Shown here in pieces: positions 12,864-24,124 of a stretch of 64,000 nt of DNA. The notes below the pieces were generated by a model. That model had not been told where the DNA came from. It ran no database searches and was given only the letters and a program-made list of their open reading frames with translations. The position numbers were made by a program, and so were the translations under genes. Numbering within the stretch: the first letter of the stretch is position 1; every line of letters begins with the position of its first letter. The stretch is taken from the NCBI GenBank assembly GCA_025765615.1, contig JAIVFJ010000001.1:682001-746000 (forward strand). The letters are read 5' to 3'. The DNA comes from Zopfochytrium polystomum (taxonomy: Eukaryota > Chytridiomycota > Chytridiomycetes > Chytridiales > Chytridiaceae).

Positions 12864-13407
12864 ATACCTACCTGCTGTGGGTGTTGTGCTGCAATCCATG
12901 TTTCGGGCTTGGGGCCAACCGTGCGTGCGCGACCGCTCGCTCTTGGCCACCGACCGCATCGCCGACCTCTTTCGTGCGAACTCGTGTGTTTGATTATGAT
13001 TATGCTTTGCCCCCGGGTGCCCTATTCCGTTTCACACTTCACTTTCGTCGCACTGCTCGGACAGACGCTTGCTTCTACTTCTAATTCTCACTGCCGCTTG
13101 AACTCAGTACCAGACACTTTTTTTGACAAGGTAGACTCTGTTTCTCCTTTTCCCCTTTTTCTTTCGTTTTCTTCTTTCTTTTTTTTTTCTTTGAAGCATT
13201 TTGATGAATATCGAAGATTTGTTCTTTTGCGCGCCGGTGGTCGCTCTATCTCTCTCTCTCTCTTCTCTCTCTCTCCATCTCTCTCTCTCTCTCTCTATCG
13301 CTCTCTGTCGTAATTGATTTGTTAATTGATCCAGGGGCGCCTGCCTTGTCCCCAGTTTTGCACTGAACGGACCAAAACGGATCGGGCCCGATTCCGTTCG
13401 TTCGACA
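12864..13407. other. intergenic with (CT)n microsatellite
   Basis: Contains a pyrimidine tract and an interrupted CT repeat at about 13246-13308. No gene recognised. Confidence 0.6.
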
Positions 13408-14440
13408 ATGGTGAGACGCGACCAACAACGACAGCGACAACACCGGGTGATCGCTTCCACGCTAACCTCTCTCTTCTTCCTCCGCCGGACGCACGCCCTT
13501 CACCCATCAACACCAGAAACTATTCGAAAAAGTAGAGTACATCGACTGCCCCTGGCAAACCCTAACCGCCGCCAACTGGCGCAAGTACCCCAACGACATC
13601 TCAACCCACGTCCTCTCCGTCGACGTCCTCGACCGCCGCATCGACCCCACGACCGGCGCCCTCCACACCGAGCGCCTCCTCTGCTGCAAACAGGCCGCGC
13701 CCGCATTCCTCCGCGCCGTCGGCCTGCCCATCCCCGAAATCGCCTACTTCCACGAGGTGTCCGTGCTCGACCCGGAGAAGAAGGAGTTTACGGCGGTCTC
13801 GGTCAATTTGACGATGAAGTCGGTGATGGCGGTCAGGGAGACTTGTATCTATAGGGAGAGGTCGAGGGAGGAGATGGTTGCGTTTTTGGCTGAATCGGCC
13901 GCCGCCGAGAGCGCGGTGGATCAGCAGCAACAGGCGGCGGCGCGATCGCCGTCCCCCGCGCCATCGGCTACAGACGTCGCCCCCGCCGCCACCTACGCGT
14001 CCTTCTTCTCCTCGCTCCTCTCGTCCCGCAGCACTCCAACGCCCCCTGATCCTCCACCACCCGCCGCCGCCGCCCCGGCCCCAGCCCCGTCCCCGCCGCT
14101 GACCCCGCCTGCCGACGACGTCGCCTCCCCCACCAAACCCACACCGCCGCCGCCGACAACGACGAACCCGCTGCGCCCGTCAACCTCCCCGCCGCACCTG
14201 GTCACGCAGTTTGTGCAACGCGCCGAGTTCAGCGCGTCGTTTGGGATCGCGGCCGTCGCGCAGATGATGGAGGACGCCGCCGCCGCGCGGTTTGCGGCGA
14301 ACGCAAAGAACGGGCTGAGGGCGCTTGAGTCGGTTATTCGGAGGGTCGTTGAGGAAGGGGAGGAGGTTGCGGCGGCGGCCGCGGCAGCCGCGACGGCGGA
14401 TGGCGGGGAGGGTGAGGGCGCGGCAAGGGCCGCAGAGTGA
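13408..14440 (+). CDS. PRELI/UPS (MSF1) domain protein, mitochondrial lipid transfer
   Basis: The initiator ATG (13408-13410) is an exon by itself; a 106-nt GT-AG intron leads to 13517. The product starts MKLFEKVEYIDCPWQTLTAA and continues SVDVLDRRIDP and IPEIAYFHEVSVLDPEKKEF, the conserved PRELI pattern. PRELI proteins carry phosphatidic acid or phosphatidylserine across the mitochondrial intermembrane space as partners of Mdm35/TRIAP1. At about 308 residues it is longer than usual. The domain takes the first 160 or so, followed by an Ala/Pro-rich linker and a helical Ala-rich C-terminus. I cannot say which UPS paralogue it is. Confidence 0.85.
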
Positions 14441-14758
14441 GAAAGCAGTGAGCGGTTTGCGTGTTTGCTTGTTGTGGTTGGGTTGGTGGCTTGTGCTGCG
14501 TGGCCGCTGGCTACGAGGCAGGAGAGCGGATTCTCCTCGGAGCCGTTCTTGTTGAAAGAGTTTACTGTGTGTGGGGGGTTGCCGAAGTGATGCCGATGAG
14601 GGATGTGGGATTGTTGTTTTCACTGCTTTTTTCGATTGTAATACAGAACGGATCTTTCATACGTGGAGTGCTTTCTTTGAGATGTCCCTCAGCTTGTTTT
14701 CACTCGCACGAACGAGCAAACCGCTGTCAACTTGGGGCAAACTCTCGCAGACGGTCGC

Positions 14759-15755
14759 TCACGCACCCACAGGCGATCCTGGCGCAGCGGCCGGCGTCTC
14801 CGCAGCCTTCTCATCCTTCTGCTGTTTGCCCGCGGCGTCCCCGTCGTCCTCTTCGTCATCCTTCTTCTTCTCCGCCGCGTCCTTCACTTCCGCCGCCGCC
14901 GCCGCTTTTTCCCCGTCGTCGTCCTCGACGACCGCCTCGTCCGGGAAATACAAATTGACCAGCCGCTCGTAAATCTCCAAGTCCGACTCGAGAAAGATGC
15001 AAAACACGATGCGGTCCACGTCCCCGCCATGCTCCTCCAGCCACCGACGCACCGTGCCCAGCGCAATGTGCGCAGCCTCCTCCTGCGGGTAGCCGTACAC
15101 GCCCGTCGAGATGCAAGGGAACGCCTGAGGACGGGGGGGGGATTTCTCAGTAAAAGAAAGATGTAAAAAAAAAAAGAAAAAAAAAGGGGGGAAGTACTCA
15201 ACGATCGACCGCGCCCCGCCGTCCTCGACGCCGACGGCCAAACTCCGCGTGTAGCACCGCCGCAGCAGCACATCCCTCCCGCGCGTGCCACCGCGCGGCC
15301 CGACCGCGTGCACCACCGTGCGCGCGGGGAGCCGGTGCCCCGCCGTCGCCTTGGCGTCGCCCGTGTCGCACCCGCCCAGCCGCGCGCACTCGTCGTACAG
15401 CCCGGGCCCCGCTGCCCGGTGGATCGCTCCGTCTACCCCGCCGCCGCCGAGAAGGGACGAGTTGGCGGCGTTCACGATCGCGTCGATCGCGAGGGTTGTG
15501 ATGTCGCCGCGCCTGTGTGGATGAGCAGGGCACAGGAGGAAGGGGGTAAGTGGGAGGGGATGGGAGGGCAGGGGGTGGGGGGGGGAGCGAAGTGTCAAAG
15601 GGTTACCAGATGGAGACTTTGGAGTTGAGTTCGGCGCTTGGCGTGATCGGGGCTTGTCCTGTGGGTGGGATATTTGCAGCTGGGTTAGGACGAAGAGCGG
15701 TGGCACCGACGGCGAGCAGAGGGACTGCGCCCGAAGGTGTTATGCTGGGAAGCAT
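14759..15755 (-). CDS. MacroD-type macro-domain protein (mono-ADP-ribosyl hydrolase)
   Basis: Exons are 15755-15607, 15512-15203 and 15124-14759; both GT-AG introns join in phase, giving about 274 residues. The macro domain is unambiguous: WRGDITTLAIDAIVNAANSS, then GGGGVDGAIHRAAGP, then GGCDTGDAKATAGHRLPA and ISTGVYGYPQEEAAHIAL. This is the MacroD1/2-like subclass, which removes ADP-ribose from acidic side chains. A low-complexity Lys/Glu/Ala/Asp tail of about 60 residues ends the protein. I chose the ATG at 15755 because an in-frame stop lies just upstream. Beyond that stop is another Arg-rich frame beginning MSRARQVALSSIP that could have been a targeting sequence. Confidence 0.88.
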
Positions 15756-16382
15756 GCGTTGTTGACCCAGGGAATGTAGTTCGGGAGCCGGGGATCAGCG
15801 GCGGGGCAAGAACATGCCTGCGACCGGGACGGGCGGCCGGTGAGCGAGTTGGCGGGCTACTCGCGCATAGGCGTACGATCGGTACCACTGCGCGACCGTG
15901 GGAATGGACGATAGAGCGACCTGGCGAGCCCGAGACATGTGTGGAGGAGCAGACGCAACAGAAGAAAAAGTGAAAAGGCCCCCAAAAGTCACCCAGAGAC
16001 AAAGGACATGTTCGCAAGCGATACCCACCCAAAGTACAATCAAACACAAACGAAGAGGCAAATATTTCCGTTGTAATTATGAAGAATAAAATAGATAAGG
16101 GGAGGATGGAGGTTTGAGGGTCGGCGATTCTAGAGGGCAGATGCTTTGCGGTTGTAAAAGGTGCAATGAACAAACAAGTGGTTGTGGGAACTCGGAACAG
16201 AGGCATGCACCTGAGGAACAGCCGGCGGGGGCAGCCAGTCACCACTGACTGTCCTCTGTCTGACAAAGAGACCATTGAAGGGGAAGGCGAAGCCGTCATT
16301 CGCGCACAGAAACCCCAAATTCCGACTGGAACGCACAAGTCGTCAGAACAAAACGCCGCTCTGCCCAAAAAAAATTATCTGA
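15756..16382. other. intergenic between the macro-domain gene and VMP1
   Basis: No confident gene. The minus strand at about 15790-15940 holds a short Arg-rich, presequence-like frame in phase with the macro gene but separated from it by a stop codon. Confidence 0.5.
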
Positions 16383-18144
16383 CTATTGCTTTCTCCGCCG
16401 TCTCTTGCCAGCCTTGCCCGTCTTTGCGCCGGCGTGACTCCTGGCCTCGGACGCAATCGACGACGACGACGATTTTTCCGAGACGCGAGACGACCTGCCG
16501 CTTGTGGATTCGCCTCCCAGCGTGCTGTCGCCGTCGTCCGACGCCAACGCGGCGACCTCCAGGTCGTGCCGCCGCCGCTGTTCCTGCTGGGCGAGTGCCT
16601 CGATCAGGGACAGCGCAAAGTAGCCGACCATTGCGATCAGGAGGCCGTTCCATACTAAGCCAACGATGGATGTCGGCTGAGATTGAGGGCGAACGGGTTC
16701 ATGGATTGCAAAGGATGAGAATCGGATGCGAGAATTCGTGGTCGGTGACAGAAAGCAGTTGCGGCTGCACTTACGCTCTCGGTGTCGGCTGTAGGTTTTT
16801 CAAACTGCCGTAGCTGCGCGTCAAGGGCAGTTCGAATCAGGTCGTGCAACGCAGGTAGCCTCGACCGCAGCACAGACAAAACGCTTTCGATGAAGCCCTC
16901 TGAGAACATGAGGACGATGGACATGCTTTGGATGGTGTTTTTGATCAGCGCTTTGCCGACAAAAGTCGCACCCCAAAACGTAAAGAACGGGATCGAAAAG
17001 TGGCCACAGATGATGCCGGCGAGGTCGAAAAGCGGATTTGGAATCTGTCCCAAGGTGCAAGCGGCTGCGATTAGCAAAGCCGACAGCAATTGAAAGGTGG
17101 ATAACGTTACCGAGGCGCATATCAAAATGCCGAAGAAGCCCATTTTCTGCATCATCGTGTACATTAGTACTTGCATCCGTTCGGAGAAAACTCGCTCGCT
17201 ACTTGGACGTTCCATTATCCGTTCGACAGTCACGAAATCAGGGTCGTCCTTTCCAGCGACTGCAGCGGCACGGGCTATAAAGTAGGGTGGAAGTTCGCCG
17301 ATCGAAGTCCCCAGACCCCAGAAGAAGACGGCCCATTTGACCTTCCCGTAGATTTCCAGAAATGCGGGTGCAGGGTCCAATGGTGATGACGATTGGCAGA
17401 CAAAGCTTTTGAATCGATTGGCATTTTTTTGTGTGTGTTTCCACAGTTTTAACGGCGGTATAAAAGTAATCAAAGTAAAGTCTTGTCCATTACCTGTCGA
17501 CCCCTCGGACCTCGAAATCCAGGTTGTTGCACTTGTATGCGGTCAAAGTGACTCTTGCGATGAACGGACCCAAGAAAAGCACGAATGTGTGAAGGCCAGT
17601 GCCGAGCCCGATCGACGAGGCGATTCCGAGCATGACCCACCACCCATACCAAGCCGCGAGGTCCTCGAAAGTTCGCAGAACCTGGGCGGTCCAAAGAAAA
17701 TTAGAGATCCCGAAGCCTGGCTGGCGCAGAAGCTCACCTCCTGGTGCGGTCCGTCCAAGACATATGCTGTCGCGCACGAGCCAATCAGCACCAAGAGTGA
17801 CGTCATCAGGAGTCGATTCCGGAGCACGCCGAGAACGCCATCGGACAACCATCGAGACAAGTACAAAGCAAAGAAGTAGACTGTGGGTATTGGGGACGAC
17901 CATATTGACAGCTTTGGCCTTGCGACTGCCGCATCCCTGCTGGGTTCGGCGTTCTGGTCTGCTAGGGCTGTGTGATCGTGATCGACGGCAAACAGAAAAT
18001 TTTCAGCCTTTCGGGCATGGCGTGCATGCGCCAGCGGTGCCACTCACCCGAAGGGTCCAGCTGATCTTGTGGCGATGGGCCTATACCCCCGCCGTCGTGC
18101 CGCCGCCCTTGGGAAATGAGGGATTGCTTCAAGGCAGACTGTGA
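16383..18144 (-). CDS. VMP1: VMP1-like ER scramblase/autophagy membrane protein
   Basis: Six exons fit exactly in phase: 18144-18048, 17967-17738, 17681-17494, 17405-17111, 17044-16775 and 16676-16383. Together they encode at least 457 residues; an upstream start exon is still missing. Diagnostic VMP1 segments are GLGTGLHTFVLFLGP, WGLGTSIGELPPYFIARAAA and MGFFGILICASIPNPLFDLA, then CGHFSIPFFTFWGATFVGKA. VMP1 belongs to the DedA/VTT family, spans the ER membrane several times, scrambles lipids and is needed for autophagosome formation. The tail is Ser/Lys-rich. A possible start exon (MPPTVAPKKKISPTRAT) lies at 18733-18582, but the link is unresolved. Confidence 0.9.
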
Positions 18145-19243
18145 CTAAGGAGGTAGAAGGAGAACAGCAGAGACAGGAATCGAGCGGGATCAGCCAGAGG
18201 GAATGGGCGGGACAGACAGGGCGGATGGAAAAAGAAGCGACACAACACCTTCCGTCGTTGACGCTCCTTCGAAAGGTCTTCACTCCAGGCTCTGATCCAT
18301 CAAAATGACAGGAAGAAGATATGTCAGCTGGTTGAGTTTCCCGTACTGAAGGTGCAAAAACGAATTGAATGGTATCATCCCGGCTTCACATGCTTCATTC
18401 ATCGACTGAGGCCTTCTCCCTCGTGATCAGCACCGATGATTTACTGGAAAGCCGATGCCATCCAACCGCCAGCACTAGGACCACTTCCATTGTGAAAAGC
18501 AGGAAAGCGCATGCAGGAATGGTGCGTTCCAAGGTATTCGAATCCGAGGAGGGGTTGAGAGAAGGGATGTGGGGTCCTCACCCATCGGGAAGTTTGGAAG
18601 GCGAAGCAGGCGAAGTTGACGATGTCGGGTGCGATGAGGAAGCGGGAAGTGCGGCGGAAATTGCGACGGTGACGGGCACTGCAGTCGCCCGTGTGGGCGA
18701 TATCTTCTTCTTGGGAGCTACCGTTGGCGGCATCTGTGGCTGCGACGTTGGGGGCGGAGAGAGTGCGTCTCAGGGGCGGGCTGCTGGAGGTCGGTCCAGT
18801 CCGTTGAACAGGTCACAAAAACAAGATCCACGTTCGCTTCAATTTCCTCTTTGTGACAAATTGATGTGAATTTTTTTGTTTTTTCGGTTTTTTCATTTTG
18901 TTATCTTATTTTGTTTTGTAATACAGTCGCGTGCACTTTGTGTGCTGCTGGTGGGACCACCAACGAAGCCTTCTTCCCCTCTAGATGTGGAGCGAGGGGG
19001 CATCTAGAATCGACACGAAGCTTTATTATAGTTTGAGGCGAAATTTTGCAAAGTTGCTCGAGAAAGACTGGGCCTCGGAGATATCAGATGTGCAACAACA
19101 ATTAAAATAAGCTTCCATACACATGTTAAAGTGGAAGGCAAAAGGATGCCTTCGCAGCTCTTCGCTCGCTGTGTGCGACAAGTTTGAAGCAAGCTTCACC
19201 ACCTCCAGGTGTGAGTGTCCCGCCTGTCCCCCAAACAAAAAGG
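18145..19243. other. VMP1 5' region and 3' region of the CYTH-bZIP gene
   Basis: A minus-strand open stretch at 18733-18582 begins with ATG and ends at a GTGAGG donor; it is a candidate first exon for VMP1. The rest, including T-rich sequence near 18870-18920, shows no gene. Confidence 0.4.
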
Positions 19244-21264
19244 TCACCTCCCGTTCCGATGGGCCATCGCAACCTGCTCTTTCAGCATCCGCACTTGCGT
19301 TTGGAGTACTTGGTTGTCTGTCTCGAGCTCCTGTACTTTCGCATTCAAGCGCGCAATTGTCTCCAGCTGCTCCTGGATCTCTTCGTTCTTCTTTCGACGG
19401 TATCGGGCTGCCGCTTCCTTGTTCTTTTGCCGCTGTGCTGCGTCAATGAGGATAGCACCGGGGACGGGAGCTAAAGGATCTGTGCTGCTGCTGCCGTCGC
19501 TCCCAGCGGGCGCGACGGACGAGGCTGAGCTTTCACGCGCACCGCGGGGCCGTCGGTAATAGCTGCCTTGCGGTATGGGTGGAAGTGGAGGAGGTAGTGA
19601 CGGACCGGGACTTGAGGTCGAGCCAACAGGGTGCTCTGATTTAGTCGGAGGCTGTGCTGCTGCTGGTGTAGGTCCAGGTGTCGCTTTCGGTGAGTCCCGT
19701 TCGGACGAGTTTGCGGGTTTTGGGGAATGGCTCTGGTCGCGCTGGCTACTCGCTTCAGATTGATGAATTGGCAGGGGAGCAGGGGCAGGAGATTCTGTTT
19801 GACTATTGGATTGATTCGAGGAGGATCTCGTCTTTGATGAGCCATCTCGTGAAGAATGGTGTGACGAAGGTGACAAGTAGTGGTGATCTTGTTGGTGATC
19901 GTACCGTGGGTGGTTGCTGGACGGATAGGGTGAGTACCTGTGATCGGGATTTCTTCTCGGAACGAATTCGCGTCCATGATCCGTCGATATAGGTGGCAGA
20001 GTGACTTGCTGCTCTGCAGCCGAAAAATTCGAACGACTGAAACGGTCATGCGGCTCCGGAAGGTGTCGAAAGTTGAAACCACCGCTGGGCCACTCTAAGG
20101 GCGGCATCGTCATTCTTCCGTCAAGCCCACTCATGTAGTCCCCAGGTGTCAGGGCAGAATCTGACATTGTCATATTGACGTTTGAGCCGGTGGAAGGGTT
20201 CCAATGACTTTGGTTCACTGGAAGGCCGATACCCAACGGTGGTCGCATCTCCGCATCGTCGGAGCGCCGAACATCGGATTGTGAAGGGCTGATGGAACGC
20301 GCTTTTTCTACTGCGAAGAAGAAAAGAGACGTTTTCGGCAGCATATGGACGCAGTAATTGACCTGGATATCGCGAAGGAAATTCAAGCTGTATGTGCCGG
20401 AATGGAAGATTCAGGTTGCGTCAGAAAGTGTCAGAGCTCTGGTTTCGGTGGCACCTTCATCATCGTACCTTTTGTCAACAGATTGCTCCGAGGCGTCAAA
20501 GAGACAGAAAAACGCTTGCGATCCCATGGGGTAAAAGGTACATCGATCTACTTCAAGCACTTGTCCCGCCTCGCCAAATCGGTAGCAATGGCGAGTATTG
20601 CTAAACGATCCTATGCTGCGTATGGAGACCTTTGGGAAACGGCGAAGGACCTCCCGGAAGATCTCTGATCGGCACCGATCGAGTGTCAGCTCACGACCGT
20701 TCAAAACGTCATGGACGTCCTCCGGACGGCATATTTCTTCGCGCTCGTGAAGGCGGAGAAACGGATGGCTGTCGTCCAACCGACTCTCTTTCCATATAAT
20801 CGAGATCCGCGGGACCTGTTAAACAAGCGTTGTGAGGGAAACTTTCAACTTTGGTCGTTGAAGCAATCCAGACTCGGAGGGAGCAGGGCACGCCATCACA
20901 TTAGTCAGCCACATCGTGAGAAGCGCCAAGTCCGGCCGCCGCGGACCGCTGAGGTCACTGTCGTCTTTGCTTGTAGCTTTTCTCCTTCTCTTTCTCCATC
21001 CTCCTCCTCGTCACCGGCAGCTCGACTTCCCAACGACAGCACTCACATCAGACTCACATCAGATTCAGGAACCGGCAAGATCTCTGACGCCTTCCTGACA
21101 GTGAGGGAGAAGCCTGCGGCAAACAGCGAGTGATTGGGGCAGTCGAGGACGAAGTCGCGCTGCGAGAAGGCACGAACAAGCTGGAAGCCGGCGTCGAGGT
21201 GTGACTTTAGCTTGTCGTAGTCGGCCGGCGTCTGGAGCTGGAGCTTCGCCTTGTCAACCTCCAT
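19244..21264 (-). CDS. predicted CYTH (triphosphate tunnel) - bZIP transcription factor fusion
   Basis: Exons are 21264-21058, 20815-20469 and 20387-19244. The GT-AG introns (242 and 81 nt) join in phase, giving 565 residues. Residues 1-200 look like a CYTH/triphosphate-tunnel domain: MEVDKAKLQLQTPADYDKL, then RDFVLDCPNHSLFAAGFSLT, then a WKES...LHEREE segment, RHCYRFGEAGQVLEVDRCTF and the closing helix/strand LNFLRDIQVNYCVH...KTSLFFF. The usual ExExK start is altered to EVDKAK. With no stop the frame continues into a long disordered Ser/Pro/His-rich region and a C-terminal bZIP: basic region NKEAAARYRRKK, then leucine heptads to the stop. The bZIP call is firm. The fusion depends on there being no hidden intron or internal promoter around 20311-20344, where a pyrimidine tract ending CAG occurs. 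Confidence 0.7.
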
Positions 21265-21612
21265 CTTACGAAACAACACAATTTTCGACCTCTTTGGTCG
21301 TTTGGGCGGGTGTTTTCCCGTTTTCGTTCGTTTTTTTTTGGGATGCCCTGCCGATCGGAGCGATCTGATTGGATGAAAAGGGCCGTGAGTCACCAGGCGT
21401 CACCACGATCCGGTTCCCTTTCGCGGTCCTATCTTGAAATAATACCTGCCGCGTTCTGCCTCGCTCCAGTGAAAGCAACATCCCTCATTAACCGACGAGC
21501 GCTAGTCACTTCGACTCCCCACCTGCCAGTCAGTCCTTCTCCTCACTCCCATTTGGCCTCGTGAGCGAACGAGCTAGCAAGTCATGAGGGTGCGCCGGCA
21601 GTATTAATATTA

Positions 21613-21853
21613 CAGCAATCTCCCTTAAACCTTGGTTTCCACGTCGCTTTGGTGGTGCAGTTACAACAAAGTTCTGACGTGATTGCATGGCTGTTGCATT
21701 GCAGTCACGCTGCTGATACTGTGCAGTTTCTTGCGTCGCAGCAGTCCGTTTTCGGAGGTTGCCAAATTGAGACTTTCGCCACCAGAGGTCACCCACCGCC
21801 ACCTTCGCGCCTTCCTGCCTCCACCGCGCCCTCACCTCCGCTGCGCCTCCACA
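21613..21853 (+). repeat. left terminal inverted repeat of the transposon
   Basis: About 240 bp that match the reverse complement of 24371 to about 24125 with only scattered differences. It includes the shared run TTTCTTGCGTCGCAGCAGTC. It forms the leader of the plus-strand accessory gene. Confidence 0.9.
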
Positions 21854-21867
21854 GCCCTCAAAAACAA

Positions 21868-23064
21868 ATGTCGGCTCTTCCTTTGCCTGCTCATGATTTG
21901 AGCGACTCCAATGGTGAAGCTGCTTCAGATCTGGAAGACAGTGATGGTGAAGTTGTTCTGGAAGCTCGGCCTGAGACTTTCAAAGTAATATGGAAGCCTG
22001 CATACGGCCAGAAGCATACAAAGGAGATACTCATTGGCGACGTCAACACCGCTTCCATACTCGACATCAGGACAGAGATCGCTACAGTCTTCACTGCATA
22101 CAAACTCAAAGAAAGCTGGATTCGTGATTTATGCTACAGGTATCCTCGAGCTCGAAAGGATGACGCAGACCGCAAGCTTGAATCAGCCCAGGATCTTTCT
22201 ACCTTTCGTACTGCTGTCACCAACACCAATCTCGTCAAGAGCCATTGGGCTTTGAAATTCACCACTGTTTCGCGAGCATCTGTGTCCCTCCCTTCGTCAA
22301 CCAAAACAAAGCAAGTGCGTACAATGGCCAGGCCTTCAGCTTCCACTGGGCCCGCTCTCCAACCACTGCCACAGCAGGGCCTTCAGCAGAAGCGACAAAG
22401 GAGACAGATTGGTTCTGATGAAGAGGATGAACGGTCGAATGGCGAGAACCGCGATCCTGACCTGTCTGTAATTGGCTTTGGTGAGCCACACAACACCGAA
22501 GTGCAACAGATGGTACGGGATCTCTACAACCGATACAGTGAGGACCCAGCCAAACGAGACGGGTTTTGGTTTATCTCTCGAAGTGGCGTCCGATCCTTTT
22601 GCAAGGCCGACATGGTTAGCATCTGGGCAAAGTTGATTGTAAGTCGTGGGCATGCACCCTTCAACGTCTGATCGTTGTTGCAGGTTGAGAAAGATCGTGG
22701 AGCGACCTTGGATACCCCTCCTGCCCATTACTTGTTCCAAGCGAACCTTCAGAAACGTGCTCGCCATAACCAATCTGTCGTGGAGGCTGCCCCGCTAGCT
22801 GCAACGAATCACAACATCAACATCATGGTCCAAACCCCTCGGCGATCGCGAGGTGCATTGCGAACACACAGCACAATTGAGGATCTTGTCGCATCGATCA
22901 TCTCAGATGAGCAGCATCGTGAGGCTTGCATGGCCATCTTTCGTCGGGAGTGCATCAGCTTGGAGTCGCTCGCATACATCTCAGTTGACACTCTGAAGGG
23001 GCTCAAAATCCCTGTCGGTTACGCTGCTCGTTTGGCTTTGTACAGCAGGGAGGAGTCTGAGTAA
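21868..23064 (+). CDS. transposon-borne accessory protein with SAM-like C-terminus
   Basis: ATG at 21868 just inside the left TIR; exons 21868-22638 and 22684-23064 around a 45-nt GT-AG intron; 383 residues. The N-terminal third is acidic (DLEDSDGEVV). A middle region contains SWIRDLCYRYPRARKDD. A later block (RDGFWFISRSGVRSFCKADM) looks like a folded domain I do not recognise. The last 60 residues (STIEDLVASIIS, then FRRECISLESLAYISVDTL, then KGLKIPVGYAARLALY) follow the helical spacing of a SAM domain. Its stop lies 6 nt from the stop of the convergent transposase. A role as targeting or regulatory partner of the transposase is inference only. Confidence 0.75.
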
Positions 23065-23070
23065 CAACCT

Positions 23071-24107
23071 TTATTCTGTGTACCCCGCATGACAAATAAA
23101 TCCCATTGCCATTTCTCTCGTAATGACATCGCAAACCATCAAAATTAGATCATGGCGATCATAAAGGTCGTGGAGGTGTGTTTCAAATCGGCGGAGCTCA
23201 GCTTTGATGACTGAGAACGCCTCTTCGATGGGGTTGAGAAATGGGCAGTATGGGGGAAGATAAACCAATCGCACACCACAATCCATGCAAGCTTCGTCAA
23301 CTCGATGATCATGGTGAATTCGTGCGTTGTCCAGGACGATAACTTCACCCTCGTTCATTGCTGGTAGCAGCACATGAACAACAAAGTCGAGGAAGTTGTC
23401 AGCAGTGGCAGAACCGTCAACCGTGCAACTAGCCCGAATTCCAGACGCACCCAAAGCAGCAATCAGCGTCGTGCTCTCGCCGCGAATGCCCGTCTGTCTT
23501 ACCAGAGCCCGTGTACCGCAAGGAGAGTAGCCGTATCGCCTGTTGAAGCTTTTGTCATCGACTCTGGTTTCGTCAACAAAGACAGACTCGCTGCCAATCA
23601 GTTCCTCATCCATCAAGCGATGGAAGCCGGCAATCGCCTCTTCAGAACTTTGTGTGAAGTGAACAGACAGCTTTTTGGAGAATAGTATTGAACTGGCGTT
23701 AGATATTGTAAGAATAAGCAGGGAGAACAGGTATGATCCAAGCATACCTTTTTTCTTGTGAAACCGAGGTATGTTAAGCCTGCTTGTACCACTTTCATGG
23801 ATACTGCGTATCCGAGCCGCTCCGACAGCCTGCCTGCTATCTCATCCTGATGCATCTGGGGCCGCTCACAGATAAGATCTTCAACAAAGTCCAAGTCATT
23901 GCGCGTGAGGGACATTGGACGTCCACTTCCAACCGAGCAAGGGGCTGTATGTGTTCCCCACTTCTCATACGTAGTCAAAATGTTCCTCACAGATTGCTCG
24001 CTGATTACGAAACGTTCAGCCAGCTTCTTCATTGTCGGGGCATCGGGGCTGTGGTAGCTGGTGTACACTCGTTCACGAATCTGGTTGGAGATGCGTTTGC
24101 CTCTCAT
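23071..24107 (-). CDS. DDE transposase, Tc1/mariner-IS630 superfamily
   Basis: ATG at 24107; exons 24107-23748 and 23670-23071; the 77-nt GT-AG intron joins in phase 0 (...GFTRKK then LSVHFTQ...). The product has 319 residues. The N-terminus is a helix-turn-helix: KRISNQIRERVYTSYHS, then AERFVISEQSVRNILTTYE. The catalytic triad is visible: SVFVDETRVDDKSF (first Asp), VIVLDNARIHHDH (second Asp) and LPPYCPFLNPIEEAFSVIK (final Glu). All catalytic residues are present and the frame is intact, so the gene may be active. Confidence 0.93.
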
Positions 24108-24124
24108 CGCTGTGGAGGATGACG

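Noticed and set aside
12140..12959. Two long minus-strand Arg/Pro/Ala-rich ORFs
   Set aside because: GC-rich low-complexity shadows of the Ser-rich membrane protein tail.
17798..17805. A third TGACGTCA palindrome
   Set aside because: It lies inside a VMP1 coding exon, so it is probably chance.
20345..20668. 107-codon ATG-led plus-strand ORF
   Set aside because: It overlaps the CYTH exon and intron on the opposite strand, which carries the recognisable domain; no motif of its own.
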